Shown in pieces: positions 1 through 9,157 of a stretch of 64,000 nucleotides of DNA (positions are counted from its first letter, which is position 1; every line of letters starts with the position of its first letter). A program made the translations under genes and the position numbers. Origin of the DNA: Aliiruegeria sabulilitoris (GTDB taxonomy: Bacteria; Pseudomonadota; Alphaproteobacteria; Rhodobacterales; Rhodobacteraceae); contig NZ_LOAS01000001.1 of the NCBI RefSeq assembly GCF_001558155.1, forward strand, positions 431,279 through 495,278, given 5' to 3'. Below the pieces are notes generated by a model that saw nothing but the letters and a program-made list of their open reading frames with translations, was not told where the DNA came from and did not search any database.

Positions 1-266
1 ACAAGGGCGATGCCAACGATCACGAAGTCGAAAATATTCCACGGGCCGCGGAAAAACCGGAAGCGATAGGCGATCAGCTTTGCCGTGATTTCGATCACGA
101 AAATCGTCAGGCAGGCATAATCCAGCGCGATGATCAGCCCACCCATGCGGTACATGACCGCCGGATAGGTCTCCAAACCGAGCAGGATGGCGTTGAAAAT
201 GATCACGCCGATCACGAAATTTCGCGTGGCTGGCCGTTCTAGCCAGGAGGTCAGTGTTGCGCGCAT
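1..266 (-). CDS. voltage-gated sodium channel-like ion transport protein (3' end outside window)
   Basis: Only the first 88 codons are present; the gene runs off the left edge. The start is an ATG preceded by a strong AAGGAAGG ribosome binding site. The N-terminus (MRATLTSWLE) leads into a hydrophobic segment at about residues 17-35, a second at about 46-66, and then the motif NIFDFVIVGIAL. This matches helices S1, S2 and the start of S3 of the bacterial NaChBac/NavAb one-domain channels. Such channels are inner-membrane tetramers that pass Na+ on depolarisation and occur in many marine alphaproteobacteria. The voltage sensor S4 and the selectivity filter lie outside the window, so ion selectivity cannot be read. 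The methyltransferase gene ends 22 bp upstream on the same strand. Confidence 0.75.
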   Translation of the reverse strand, partial: MRATLTSWLERPATRNFVIGVIIFNAILLGLETYPAVMYRMGGLIIALDYACLTIFVIEITAKLIAYRFRFFRGPWNIFDFVIVGIAL

Positions 267-288
267 GTGCCTTCCTTGGGCGGTTCCG

Positions 289-1518
289 TTAGCCGCCGAT
301 ATGGTCTCGCGAGAAGCTTGCTGCAAGTTCGACATGGGTAGACCAGCGGAACTGGTCCACGACCTGCACCCAATCGAGGCGGAACCCCGCCGCAACCAGC
401 AGGCCGGCGTCGCGGGCAAAGGTGACGGGATTGCACGAAACGGCTGCGACCCGGTCGATTCCCGAGGCGGCGAGTTGCTCGGTCTGGGCGAGCGCGCCCG
501 CGCGTGGGGGGTCGATGATCGCGGCCTCGAACTTGCGCAGCTCATCGGGCAGGAGAGGGCGGCGGAAGAGGTCGCGTGTTTCGGCAGACACGTGCTTGAG
601 TCCGGAAGCATTGCGCCAGCCAGCGATCAGCGCATCGGTCAGCTCCTTCGCGCCTTCGACAGCATGAAGTTCGGCATGCCGGGCGAGTGGCAGGGTGAAG
701 GTTCCACATCCCGCAAAGAGATCAACGGCCTGCCTGGCCGATCCGACAGCTTCCGTAATGGCTTTGAGGAGCGCGGTTTCTCCATCGCGGGTTGCCTGCA
801 GAAAGGCGCCGGGGGGAGGCGTCACGGCGATTCCATCAAAATCCACACGTGGCGCAGCGCGCAGGCCGACCACCTCATCGCCCCAACTCAGGCGCGACAG
901 GCCGTGGCGCTCGACCAGCCCGGCCAGGGCCATACGCAGGTCGAGGTCGAGCGGCTTGCCACCGGACACCGCGATATCGGGACCCTCGGCGCTCAGGGTG
1001 ACAGTGAAACTCAGTTCCCCTTTTCGGGAACCGCCGAGCAAAATCATTTCCGCGAGCGCGGGGCGGGCGGCAAGCAGTGCCGGCTCGACCAGCACGCAAC
1101 CCGGTACGTCGATCACAACATCCGAGGCCCGGCCGTGAAAGCCGATCAGCGCATCCCGCTTGGTGCGACGACCGGAAAACACCGCGCGACGGCGGCTGCG
1201 CGCCGGTGAGCTGTGCACCGGACGGTACTCGGTCTCCAGCCCATGCGCTTCCAGCGCTGTGCGCACGATGCCCAGCTTCCACTCGGCAACGAACGCGTCA
1301 TCGGCATGTTGCACCGCGCAACCGCCACAGGATTTGAAATGTCGGCAGGGGGGCGAGACGCGATGAGGTGACGGTTCAAGAATGCGTACATCCTCGATCC
1401 GGTCTCCTTCGAGTCTGCCGGTGATCCGTTCGCCGGGCAGACAGCGTTGGGCAAAGACAGGGCCAGCGGCGATTCCGTCCCCGAGATGGCCAAGCCGTTC
1501 TATCACCCATTCGCTCAT
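289..1518 (-). CDS. class I SAM-dependent RNA uracil-C5 methyltransferase, RlmD/TrmA family
   Basis: A 409-residue protein with the layout of the RumA/TrmA family that methylates C5 of uracil in 23S rRNA or tRNA. Cys58, Cys64, Cys67 and Cys141 form the expected [4Fe-4S] cluster pattern (CRHFKSCGGC and a later VPGC). The SAM-binding loop is DLFAGCGTF at 267-275, followed by IIDPPRAG at 334-341. The catalytic nucleophile is Cys362 in SCNP, and Glu397 is the likely base near the end. All key residues are present. The alphaproteobacterial members are usually called RlmD-like, but the exact target uridine cannot be told from sequence. The gene overlaps the stop of the upstream ABC transporter by 4 bp (ATGA), so the two are probably translationally coupled. 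Confidence 0.85.
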   Translation of the reverse strand: MSEWVIERLGHLGDGIAAGPVFAQRCLPGERITGRLEGDRIEDVRILEPSPHRVSPPCRHFKSCGGCAVQHADDAFVAEWKLGIVRTALEAHGLETEYRPVHSSPARSRRRAVFSGRRTKRDALIGFHGRASDVVIDVPGCVLVEPALLAARPALAEMILLGGSRKGELSFTVTLSAEGPDIAVSGGKPLDLDLRMALAGLVERHGLSRLSWGDEVVGLRAAPRVDFDGIAVTPPPGAFLQATRDGETALLKAITEAVGSARQAVDLFAGCGTFTLPLARHAELHAVEGAKELTDALIAGWRNASGLKHVSAETRDLFRRPLLPDELRKFEAAIIDPPRAGALAQTEQLAASGIDRVAAVSCNPVTFARDAGLLVAAGFRLDWVQVVDQFRWSTHVELAASFSRDHIGG

Positions 1519-3347
1519 TCCGCCGCCTCCGTGATGTTGAGGAAGCCGCCGGACTGGCGCTCCCAGTAGCGCGCGTAGAGACCACCCGCGGCAAGCAACT
1601 CCGCGTGATTGCCCTGCTCGACCACCCGACCTTCCTCAAGCACAACGATCCTGTCCATGCGCGCAATGGTGGAGAGCCGGTGCGCGATGGCCAGCACCGT
1701 CTTGCCCTCCATGACCCGGTCCAGCGCAGTCTGGATCTGTGCCTCAACCTCGCTGTCAAGCGCCGAGGTCGCCTCGTCCAGCACCAGGATCGGCGCGTCT
1801 TTCAGGATCGCGCGTGCGAGCGCAACCCGCTGCCGCTGGCCGCCCGAGAGGCGCACGCCGCGTTCTCCAAGATGCGCGTCGTAACCCTCGCGCCCCTTGA
1901 AATCCCGCAGGGAAAGGATGAACTCATGCGCTTCGGCACGTTTGGCGGCGGCGATCATCTGGGCATCGGTGGCGTCGGGGCGGCCATAGAGCAGGTTGTC
2001 GCGCGCGGAGCGGTTGAACATCTCGGTCTCCTGGGTAACCATCCCGATCTGCCGACGCAGGCTGTCCTGCGTGATCGTGCGAATATCCTGCCCGTCGATC
2101 CGCACTATCCCGCTTTCCGGGTCGTGCAGGCGCAGGAGCAGGCTGACAAGCGTGGACTTACCCGCGCCCGAGGCCCCCACCAGCCCGACCTTTTCGCCCG
2201 GAAGCAGTTCCAGCGAAATCCCGTCCACGCCGCCCTTGCCGCGCCCGTATGTGAAGGAGATGTTGTCGAAGCTGACATGCCCGCGCGACGGCTTCAGTGG
2301 CCGGGCATTCGTCGCGTCGGTCAGTCCATGGCGCACGGCCAGCGTGCGCATGCCGTCCTCGACCTCGCCAACGTTCGCGTAGATGGCCATCAGCGTAAAA
2401 CTGACCCATCCGGTCATCTGGGCGATGCGAATGGCAATGGCACCGGCGGCCGCGATATCGCCGGCGCTCGCCTGCCCCTGAGACCAGAGCAGGAGCGTGC
2501 CGCCAATGAGCAGAACCGGAAGGATTCCGGCGAGCGTCATCAAGACCGCGCGAAACCCCGAGGCGATGATGCCGAAATCGATCGCGGTCGAGCGAAACCC
2601 GTCCATCGCGCCGAGCGCCGCCTGATCCTCGTGGCCGGCATGGGCAAAGAGCTTTACGGTCTTGATATTGGTGATCGTGTCAACAACCTGCCCCGAAACG
2701 GCAGCGCGCGCGTTGGCCCGTGCCTTGGAACGTTTGCGGACGCGTGGCAGGAAAAGCGAGATCAACCCGAGATAGCAGACCAGCCAGAGCGAGAGCGCGA
2801 GGGCCACCCGCCAGTCGATGGAGGTCAGCAGCAGCGCCGAACCGACAAGCGAGGCCAGCGCGAAGAAGACCACGTTGATGACTTCCGACACAACGTCCGT
2901 CACCGCCCGCGCCGTCTGCATCTGTTTCTGTGCAATACGGCCGGCGAAATCGTTGTCGAAGAAGGTGATGGATTGGCCCATCGTCCAGCGATGCAGCCGC
3001 GAAAGCACCAGTGGCGTGACATTCGGCTGAACGATAACCGAGTTGGCGGTTGCCGCCGCGCCGAAACAGAGCGGGCGCAGGATGACGAAAAAGGCCAGCG
3101 CGAAGAGCAGGAGCGGCAGGTTGCCGGAGAAGAAATCCTCCGGGCCGGTGTCCAGCGCGGTGTCGATGATCCGGCCCAGAAGCAACGCGCTGATCACTTC
3201 CAGCGTGCCGACAAGCGCCGACAGAAGGCCTGCGCCAAGCAGGATCGGCAGGGTGCCCTTCAGGCACCAATGCAGGAAGGCTCCAAGCCGCGTCGGAGGC
3301 GGGCCTTCAGCCGGGGCGAAGGCGGGGATCAGGTCCGAAATCTTCAT
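1515..3347 (-). CDS. ABC exporter, fused permease and ATPase (half-transporter B)
   Basis: A 610-residue type IV ABC half-transporter. Six membrane helices span about residues 30-330, followed by an ATPase domain with Walker A GASGAGKST (391-399), signature LSGGQ (500-504), Walker B ending at Glu525 and the switch histidine His556. All catalytic residues are canonical, so this half should hydrolyse ATP. The motif FFDNDFAGRI at about 129-138 is shared with its upstream neighbour. The start codon overlaps the neighbour's stop (ATGA). The two proteins are similar along their length and probably work as a heterodimer. The substrate is unknown; lipid, peptide or drug export are all possible for this family. 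Confidence 0.88.
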   Translation of the reverse strand: MKISDLIPAFAPAEGPPPTRLGAFLHWCLKGTLPILLGAGLLSALVGTLEVISALLLGRIIDTALDTGPEDFFSGNLPLLLFALAFFVILRPLCFGAAATANSVIVQPNVTPLVLSRLHRWTMGQSITFFDNDFAGRIAQKQMQTARAVTDVVSEVINVVFFALASLVGSALLLTSIDWRVALALSLWLVCYLGLISLFLPRVRKRSKARANARAAVSGQVVDTITNIKTVKLFAHAGHEDQAALGAMDGFRSTAIDFGIIASGFRAVLMTLAGILPVLLIGGTLLLWSQGQASAGDIAAAGAIAIRIAQMTGWVSFTLMAIYANVGEVEDGMRTLAVRHGLTDATNARPLKPSRGHVSFDNISFTYGRGKGGVDGISLELLPGEKVGLVGASGAGKSTLVSLLLRLHDPESGIVRIDGQDIRTITQDSLRRQIGMVTQETEMFNRSARDNLLYGRPDATDAQMIAAAKRAEAHEFILSLRDFKGREGYDAHLGERGVRLSGGQRQRVALARAILKDAPILVLDEATSALDSEVEAQIQTALDRVMEGKTVLAIAHRLSTIARMDRIVVLEEGRVVEQGNHAELLAAGGLYARYWERQSGGFLNITEAAE

Positions 3348-5206
3348 TCCGCCGCGTCGTCCATTCCGATGAAGCCGCCGGACTGACGCTCCCAGAATTG
3401 CGCATAAAGGCCGCCCATTTCCAGCAGTTCCGCATGTGTGCCTTGCTCGACGATATGGCCCGCGTCCAGCACGAGGATCCGGTCCATCCGGGCGATGGTG
3501 GACAGACGGTGCGCGATGGCGATCACCGTCTTGCCTTCCATCACGCCATAGAGCGTGTCCTGAATGGCGGCCTCGACTTCGCTGTCGAGCGCCGAGGTCG
3601 CCTCGTCCAGAACAAGGATCGGCGCGTCCTTCAGGATCACGCGGGCCAGCGCGATCCGCTGCCGTTGCCCGCCGGAGAGCTTCACCCCGCGCTCACCCAC
3701 CTTGGCCTCATAGCCGGACTGGCCTTCCTGATCGGCCAACTCCTCGATGAACTCATGCGCCGCGGCGCGTTTCGCGGCGGCGATCATCTCGGCCTCGCTG
3801 GCCTCCGGGCGGCCATAGAGGATGTTCTCGGCAATCGAGCGATGCAGCAGCGCGGAATCCTGCTGCACCATGCCGATATGGCTGCGCAGGCTGTCCTGCT
3901 TCACCTCTGTCACATCCTGACCGTCGATCAGGATGCGACCGTTTTCCGGGTCGTAGAACCGCAGCAGCAACTTAACGAGGGTCGATTTCCCGGCTCCCGA
4001 CCGCCCGATCAGGCCAATTTTCTCACCCGGCGAAATATCCAGGGTCAGGCGATCCAACCCGCCCGCGCCGCGCCCGTAATGATGGCTGACATCTTCGAAA
4101 AGAATCCGGCCGTCGCCCATCTGCAACTCCGATGCGCCGGGCTTGTCCACCAATGCGATCGGTTGGGCGATGGTCTCCATCCCCTCGGCCACGACGCCGA
4201 GATTGCGGAAAAAGCTGGAGACCGCCCACATGATCCAGCCGGTCATCGCGTTGAGCCGCAGCGTCAACGCCGTCGCCGCGGCCACGACACCCACGCTCGC
4301 CGAACCCTGCATCCAGAGCGCCACGCACCAGCCGACAACGCCGACAATCAGCCAGCCATTCAGGATGGTCAGCGAGATATCCATCACCGTGTAGATCCGC
4401 ATCTCCTTCTGGAAGGTCTTGCGGGTATTCTCAATCGCGTCCCTGGCGTAGTCGATCTCGCGGTCATGATGGGCGAACATCTTGACCGAATGGATGTTGG
4501 TGTAGCTGTCCACCACGCGCCCGGTCACTTCGCTGCGCGCGTCCGACGCCGCCTTGGAGGCAGGCCCGACCCTCTGGATCGTCCATCGCAACAGCAGAAC
4601 ATAGAGTACGAACCACGCCAGCAATGGCAGCGCGAGGCGCAGATCCGCCTGCGCCAGAAGGATCGTCGCACCGATCAGGTAGGCAAACGAAAAGGAAAGC
4701 GCATCGAAGATCTGGAAGATTGCCTCGCCGGCGGCGGGCGGCGTCTGCATGATCCGGTTGGCGATCCGGCCCGCGAAATCGTTCTCGAACCAGCCCACCG
4801 ACTGACGCAACACATGCCGGTGCGAACGCCAGCGGATCAGCGTGCCGAAATTCGGCATGATGCCGTTGTTGAGCACTAGGACGTCGAGCGCCTGTATCAG
4901 CGGTCGGAGGATCAGGATGAAGGCGGCAATGCCGATCAACTCCCAGCCGTGTTCCTTCCAGACATCGCCCGGGCTGGTGCTGCCCAGCATGTCGACAACC
5001 CGGCCCATGTAATGGATCAGGGCGATCTCCACCATTGCCATGATGACCGACAGCGTCGCGGCCACGGCGAAGATCCGTTTGAAGGGCTGCGAATAGTCCC
5101 ACAGGAACGGCCATAGCCGGCTTGGCGGCGTATCGGTCTCCTTATACGCGGTATAGGGATCGACGAGGTTTTCAAAGCGTCGGAACAATTTGGTCAGCCT
5201 TGGCAA
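3344..5206 (-). CDS. ABC exporter, fused permease and ATPase (half-transporter A)
   Basis: A 620-residue permease-ATPase fusion that resembles the downstream half-transporter. The membrane domain covers about residues 40-340, with ENDFAGRI at 141-148. The ATPase domain carries Walker A GRSGAGKST (401-409), an LSGGQRQR signature, LVLDEATSALDSE, and AIAHRLSTI with the switch histidine. The two tandem halves look like the product of a duplication. Both retain the catalytic glutamate, unlike many heterodimeric exporters in which one site is degenerate. The start is uncertain: the best frame opens with TTG at 5206, which keeps the conserved ENLVDPY region, and no ATG lies nearby. It is the first gene of a run that continues into the methyltransferase. 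Confidence 0.86.
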   Translation of the reverse strand: MPRLTKLFRRFENLVDPYTAYKETDTPPSRLWPFLWDYSQPFKRIFAVAATLSVIMAMVEIALIHYMGRVVDMLGSTSPGDVWKEHGWELIGIAAFILILRPLIQALDVLVLNNGIMPNFGTLIRWRSHRHVLRQSVGWFENDFAGRIANRIMQTPPAAGEAIFQIFDALSFSFAYLIGATILLAQADLRLALPLLAWFVLYVLLLRWTIQRVGPASKAASDARSEVTGRVVDSYTNIHSVKMFAHHDREIDYARDAIENTRKTFQKEMRIYTVMDISLTILNGWLIVGVVGWCVALWMQGSASVGVVAAATALTLRLNAMTGWIMWAVSSFFRNLGVVAEGMETIAQPIALVDKPGASELQMGDGRILFEDVSHHYGRGAGGLDRLTLDISPGEKIGLIGRSGAGKSTLVKLLLRFYDPENGRILIDGQDVTEVKQDSLRSHIGMVQQDSALLHRSIAENILYGRPEASEAEMIAAAKRAAAHEFIEELADQEGQSGYEAKVGERGVKLSGGQRQRIALARVILKDAPILVLDEATSALDSEVEAAIQDTLYGVMEGKTVIAIAHRLSTIARMDRILVLDAGHIVEQGTHAELLEMGGLYAQFWERQSGGFIGMDDAAE

Positions 5207-5268
5207 AAGGATGAGGCCATCAATAACCCAGCCCTGTTACAGGAAATTGCGCGTTGCGCAAAGGCGGC

Positions 5269-5865
5269 TCACTCGAGGAAAAGCAAGACCACACAGCCCG
5301 CGACGATGATCGCCATCGCGATGTTGAACTGCTTCAGGTGGCGTTCGTCGGTGAGCATCCGGATGATCGAGCGCCCGACAAGTGCCCATGTGGCGGCACT
5401 GCTGAGCCCCATGAAAACAAAGACCGCGCCAACCATCAACGCGGTCGCGAGCGGTGCCTCGGGGTGGATGAACTGCGCGGTGACCGCGATCGCCATGGCC
5501 CAGGCCTTCGGGTTGATCCATTGGAAGCCGGCGGCTTCCAGAAAGGTGAAGGGGCGCGGCTTCTGGCCTGCGCTGCTCACCCCGCCGGAAGTTGCGATTT
5601 TCCAGGCCAGCCAGAGCAGGATCGCCGCGCCGATCCAGCGAAGCGCCTCACGCAGGAGCGCCGAGGATTGGAACAGCCCTCCCAGCAAGAAGCCAACGAG
5701 GAAGACCATCACCGGGAAGCCGAACCCGATTCCGAGGATATGCGGCAGCGTGCGCCGAAGGCCGAAGGTCGCGCCGGAATTGGCCACGAGCGCATTGTTT
5801 GGCCCGGGTGTATACGCGGCAACCGCCGCCAATCCCAGCAGGGCGAGGAAGGAGTCGAGGCTCAT
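5269..5865 (-). CDS. LysE family translocator
   Basis: A 198-residue, very hydrophobic inner-membrane protein. The N-terminus carries the family motif YTPGPNNALVANSGATFG (about residues 18-35), typical of LysE/RhtB exporters of amino acids and their analogues, and about six membrane helices follow. The substrate cannot be read; relatives export lysine, homoserine, threonine or leucine. The start codon overlaps the stop of the CCA-adding enzyme gene by 4 bp, so it is the last gene of the tightly overlapped series hslO-nudL-cca-lysE on the minus strand. The partners have no obvious metabolic link to amino acid export, so the coupling probably reflects compaction. Confidence 0.85.
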   Translation of the reverse strand: MSLDSFLALLGLAAVAAYTPGPNNALVANSGATFGLRRTLPHILGIGFGFPVMVFLVGFLLGGLFQSSALLREALRWIGAAILLWLAWKIATSGGVSSAGQKPRPFTFLEAAGFQWINPKAWAMAIAVTAQFIHPEAPLATALMVGAVFVFMGLSSAATWALVGRSIIRMLTDERHLKQFNIAMAIIVAGCVVLLFLE

Positions 5866-7025
5866 TGCGAGCTCTCCGACAGCAATTCTGCACGGGAAAG
5901 CTGGAAACTGGACTCGATCCAGCGTCGTTCCATTGCCTTCATCGCGGTGCCGATTTCCGGACCGGCGTGATCGGGCATGAGATCCTTTGCCCGAACCGGG
6001 AACTCCGCCTTCGCTCCCCGCGCGGCATCTTCCATCGCCTTGGGCGAAACGGAGACGCCCATGAGCGCCGAATAGAGGATCACGGCGGCGGGTCCGTCGG
6101 CCGCGCCGAGGCGATACCCCATCTCGCGGGCGGACATGCCGGACCGCGCGGCATCGGAAATCCGTTCAAGCTTGCGGGCGTCCTTTCGGCTCAGCCGCAG
6201 ACGGTTCGCCACGTCTTCGCCGCCCAACGCGGCGAGGCGCAGAACGGGGTCGGCGCTGCGGCCGAGTTGTTGTTCGATATGAACCACGATCGGCAGCGCC
6301 GTCACATCGGCCCCCGGAAGGATCGTGGGGAGCACGCCGGTTGTCTGCATGACGGAAACGGCCTGGCTCGGTTCGGGCGCCGAGAGCAGCTTGCGCATTT
6401 CCGCTCCGATCCGTTCGGCGGAGATCTGGCGCAGCCCGTCGCTCTGCCCGGAACAGGCGTCGAGTGCTTCGGGGTCCATGCCCTGTTCGGGATCGGCATA
6501 CCACGCCGAGAACCGGAAAAAACGCAGGATGCGAAGGTAATCCTCGCGCACGCGTTTGACGGCGGTGCCAACAAAGCGCAGCCGCCTTGCATTCAGATCG
6601 GCCAAACCGTCCAGCGGGTCGAAAATCTCGCCGTGGCGGTCGCAATAGATGGCATTCATCGTGAAGTCGCGGCGGTGGGCGTCATCGACCACATTGGTTG
6701 AGAAATGCACCACGGCGCGGCGGCCGTCGGTCGCGACATCCAGACGAAAGGTCGTGATCTCGAAGGGTTCGTCATCGACGATGACGGTGACGGTTCCGTG
6801 CTCGATACCGGTCGGAATCACCTTGAGCCCGGCATCGTGCATCAGCGCGATCACCGCCTTCGGTGGCGCATCGGTGGACAGGTCATGATCCGAAACCGGG
6901 AACCCCAGCAACGTGTTGCGCACGCAACCGCCGACAAACAGCGCTCTGTAGCCGCCCGCTTCCAGCAGCTTGCAGACATGCTGGACAGCGGGGCTTTCCA
7001 GCCAGGGCGCCGAGATCGGTTTCAT
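5862..7025 (-). CDS. cca: CCA tRNA nucleotidyltransferase / poly(A) polymerase family
   Basis: A 387-residue class II nucleotidyltransferase. The head has GGCVRNTLLG (about 32-41) and the metal-binding pair in SDHDLSTDA, followed by RRDFTMNAI and the RNA-binding segment REDYLRILRFFRFSA. It adds or repairs the 3' CCA end of tRNAs in the cytoplasm. Length and motifs agree with alphaproteobacterial CCA-adding enzymes; I see no HD phosphohydrolase motif of the kind in the E. coli protein. Separation from a poly(A) polymerase I activity rests on family resemblance only. It overlaps the nudL stop and the lysE start by 4 bp each, which indicates translational coupling. Confidence 0.87.
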   Translation of the reverse strand: MKPISAPWLESPAVQHVCKLLEAGGYRALFVGGCVRNTLLGFPVSDHDLSTDAPPKAVIALMHDAGLKVIPTGIEHGTVTVIVDDEPFEITTFRLDVATDGRRAVVHFSTNVVDDAHRRDFTMNAIYCDRHGEIFDPLDGLADLNARRLRFVGTAVKRVREDYLRILRFFRFSAWYADPEQGMDPEALDACSGQSDGLRQISAERIGAEMRKLLSAPEPSQAVSVMQTTGVLPTILPGADVTALPIVVHIEQQLGRSADPVLRLAALGGEDVANRLRLSRKDARKLERISDAARSGMSAREMGYRLGAADGPAAVILYSALMGVSVSPKAMEDAARGAKAEFPVRAKDLMPDHAGPEIGTAMKAMERRWIESSFQLSRAELLSESSQ

Positions 7026-7627
7026 GGCTCAATCCTGTCGGCCAGAGATCGTAAAATGCGCGCCGTCGCACCCCAGATGTAGTAGGGGCCGTGCGGCACG
7101 GTGTAGAAACTCCGTGAAACTCCGCGCCAGCGGCGGGTCTCTATCGTGAAACGGGTCGGATCCGTGACCAGTTCCAGCGGCACGGTAAAAACCTCCTGCA
7201 CCTCGCCCGGTTCCGGAACCGGCTCGAAGCTGTGCCGCAACAGGCCGACGACGGGAGTCACGTCGAAGCTGGTCACGGTCTCGTGGCTGTGCAGCGTGCC
7301 GAGGATCTCGACATTTGCCGGGTCCAGGCCGATCTCCTCCTGCGCTTCCCGAAGCGCGGCGGCTTCCGGGCCCGAATCCGCCTCGTCCAGTTTTCCGCCG
7401 GGAAAGGCGACCTGTCCCGGATGGTGCTTCAGGCGCGAAGACCGCTTGGTGAGGTAGAGGCGGATGCCGCGCGGTTCCAGCGCGATCGGCAACAGCACGG
7501 CTGCCGCGCGAAGCTTCCGGTTGGGCGGAAGCGCGATATCCCTATTCAGGTCGTAATCCGACGACGGCCTGCCCGGCGCAGCAATGGCGCCGAGCAGCCG
7601 GGATCGGAGGGCGTCACGCGGAGTCAC
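7022..7627 (-). CDS. Nudix CoA pyrophosphatase, NudL-like
   Basis: A 201-residue Nudix hydrolase. The segment LTKRSSRLKHHPGQVAFPGG combines the NudL/UPF0035 signature that marks coenzyme A pyrophosphatases with the start of the Nudix box, completed by REAQEEIGL. Expected activity is cleavage of CoA (also acyl- or oxidised CoA) to phosphopantetheine and 3',5'-ADP. The start is GTG at 7627, which lies inside the end of hslO (14 bp overlap), and the stop overlaps cca by 4 bp. Three Nudix genes occur in this window (also at 8687 and 30627), each of a different subfamily. Confidence 0.87.
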   Translation of the reverse strand: MTPRDALRSRLLGAIAAPGRPSSDYDLNRDIALPPNRKLRAAAVLLPIALEPRGIRLYLTKRSSRLKHHPGQVAFPGGKLDEADSGPEAAALREAQEEIGLDPANVEILGTLHSHETVTSFDVTPVVGLLRHSFEPVPEPGEVQEVFTVPLELVTDPTRFTIETRRWRGVSRSFYTVPHGPYYIWGATARILRSLADRIEP

Positions 7628-8609
7628 CCGGGGCCTCCTCGGCTTCGAAGCCGAGCGTCTTGGGGTCGAATATGTAATGCGCTCCGCAGAACTGGCAATC
7701 CGCGGTCACCGTGCCTTCCTCGGTTGTCATGTGGCCGATATCGCGGGCCGAATAGATCGACAGCGACTGGCGCACCTTGTCGGGCGAACAGGTGCAGCCG
7801 AATTCGACCGGCTGCGCGTCGAAGACCCGCGGACGCTCCTCGTTGAACAGGCGAACCAGAAGCTCCGTCGGCTGGACCGAAGGACCGACCATTTCGAGAT
7901 CTTCCACCGTGTCGAGCAGGATATTGGCGCGTTGCCAGTTCTCGCCCTCCTCGCCATCGAGAATGTCATCCGCCGTCAGGAGCTGTGGCTCCGTCTCCGA
8001 TTTCTCCGCCGGCGCGGGAATGGACGCCTTCGGCATCGCCTGCAACATGATGGCCCCGGCCCGCCAGCCTTCGTGATCGATGCCGGTCGAGTGGCCGAAA
8101 CGCAGCTCGAAACGCGTCGGGATCTGTTCGGACTGCGCGAAATAGGTCTCGGCGCATTGCGACAGGCTCTCGCCGGCGATCGGGGTAATCCCCTGGTAGG
8201 GCGTCGTGCCTTTGCCCTGATCGATCAGGATGGCGAAATAGCCCTTGCCTATGAGGTCGAATGGCTTGCCCTCGAGCGGGCGCGTGTCGTCATAGCTGGC
8301 ATAGGCGCGGATCTGTGCCGGTGCGCCATCTTGCTTGGCGGCGTAGTAATCGGTCGCGATCAGCCGTGCCGGGCCGTCACCGCGCAGCTGAAGCGACAGT
8401 TTCCAGCGCAGCTTGAGCGTCTGTCCGATGAGCGCGGTCAGTAGGGTCATCTCGGCGACAAGTGCCTCGATGGCCGGCGGATAGTCATGTTGTTCCAGCA
8501 CCCGGTCCAGAACGCCGTCAAGACGAGCGACCCGGCCACGAATGTCGGAACGATCAAGTTGGAAGGGCAGGACAGTATCGTCCCACGCGATTCTGGAACC
8601 AATGGTCAT
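7614..8609 (-). CDS. hslO: redox-regulated molecular chaperone Hsp33
   Basis: A 331-residue protein starting at the ATG at 8609 (MTIGSRIAWDD). The open frame extends further upstream, but that part is antisense to the Nudix gene and lacks family similarity. The C-terminal zinc switch is intact: CTC followed by CQFC about 33 residues later, the four cysteines that release zinc and form disulfides on oxidation, turning Hsp33 into a holdase under combined heat and oxidative stress. It heads the overlapping series hslO-nudL-cca-lysE. Upstream at 8649-8677 is a degraded match to the alphaproteobacterial heat-shock promoter (CTTT-N18-CCTACAT on the minus strand), which would fit stress control but is weak. 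Confidence 0.92.
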   Translation of the reverse strand: MTIGSRIAWDDTVLPFQLDRSDIRGRVARLDGVLDRVLEQHDYPPAIEALVAEMTLLTALIGQTLKLRWKLSLQLRGDGPARLIATDYYAAKQDGAPAQIRAYASYDDTRPLEGKPFDLIGKGYFAILIDQGKGTTPYQGITPIAGESLSQCAETYFAQSEQIPTRFELRFGHSTGIDHEGWRAGAIMLQAMPKASIPAPAEKSETEPQLLTADDILDGEEGENWQRANILLDTVEDLEMVGPSVQPTELLVRLFNEERPRVFDAQPVEFGCTCSPDKVRQSLSIYSARDIGHMTTEEGTVTADCQFCGAHYIFDPKTLGFEAEEAPGDSA

Positions 8610-8686
8610 GGGGTTTCCTTGAAGGCCTGTGGCTGGCATATCGCAGCCATGTAGGCGCGGCAATGCGCCGTTAAAAGGGGAAACCC

Positions 8687-9157
8687 ATGATCCGGCGTGT
8701 CGGAGAGCCCGTTCAGGCGGGCAAAAGATACATCCTGCGCCACGGCGTCTACGCTGTTTTGCTGCGTGGGGAGCAGGTGTTGCTGACCCATCAATCCGCT
8801 CCGATCCCCGAGTTGCAGCTACCGGGTGGTGGTATCGATCCGGGGGAGCAACCGATCGCGGCGCTGCACCGGGAGGTCTACGAGGAAACCGGCTGGAGCA
8901 TGCGTTTACAGAAACGGCTGGGCGCATTCCGGCGCTTCACCTACATGCCGGACTACGATCTTTGGGCCGAGAAACTCTGTACGGTTTACGCCGGTGCGCC
9001 GGTCCGTCGACAGGGCCCGCCGACGGAAAAGGGCCATCTCGCCGTCTGGATGCCTGCTGCGGAGGCCGCTGGACTCCTCGGCAATGAAGGGGATCGTCGG
9101 TTCCTGTCTGCGGCGCTTCGTTCGGGGCTCAATCCGCGTTCCGTTTCGGGCCGGTAA
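8687..9157 (+). CDS. Nudix hydrolase
   Basis: A 156-residue single-domain Nudix protein with a perfect box: GGIDPGE, seven residues, then REVYEETGW. The N-terminal RYILRHGVYAVLLR leads directly into the first Nudix strand. The substrate cannot be deduced; this small MutT-like type includes sanitisers of nucleoside diphosphate derivatives. Start is the ATG at 8687, preceded by AAAAGGGGAAA. It is divergent from hslO with a gap of about 77 bp, and its last 29 bp overlap the end of the convergent receiver/phosphatase gene, so transcripts from both sides would be antisense there. Confidence 0.83.
   Translation: MIRRVGEPVQAGKRYILRHGVYAVLLRGEQVLLTHQSAPIPELQLPGGGIDPGEQPIAALHREVYEETGWSMRLQKRLGAFRRFTYMPDYDLWAEKLCTVYAGAPVRRQGPPTEKGHLAVWMPAAEAAGLLGNEGDRRFLSAALRSGLNPRSVSGR

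Noticed and set aside
8649-8677. A heat-shock promoter for hslO (CTTT-N18-CCTACAT, minus strand)
   Set aside because: Spacing is right but two defined bases differ from the consensus. I note it in the gene entry but do not list it as a feature.
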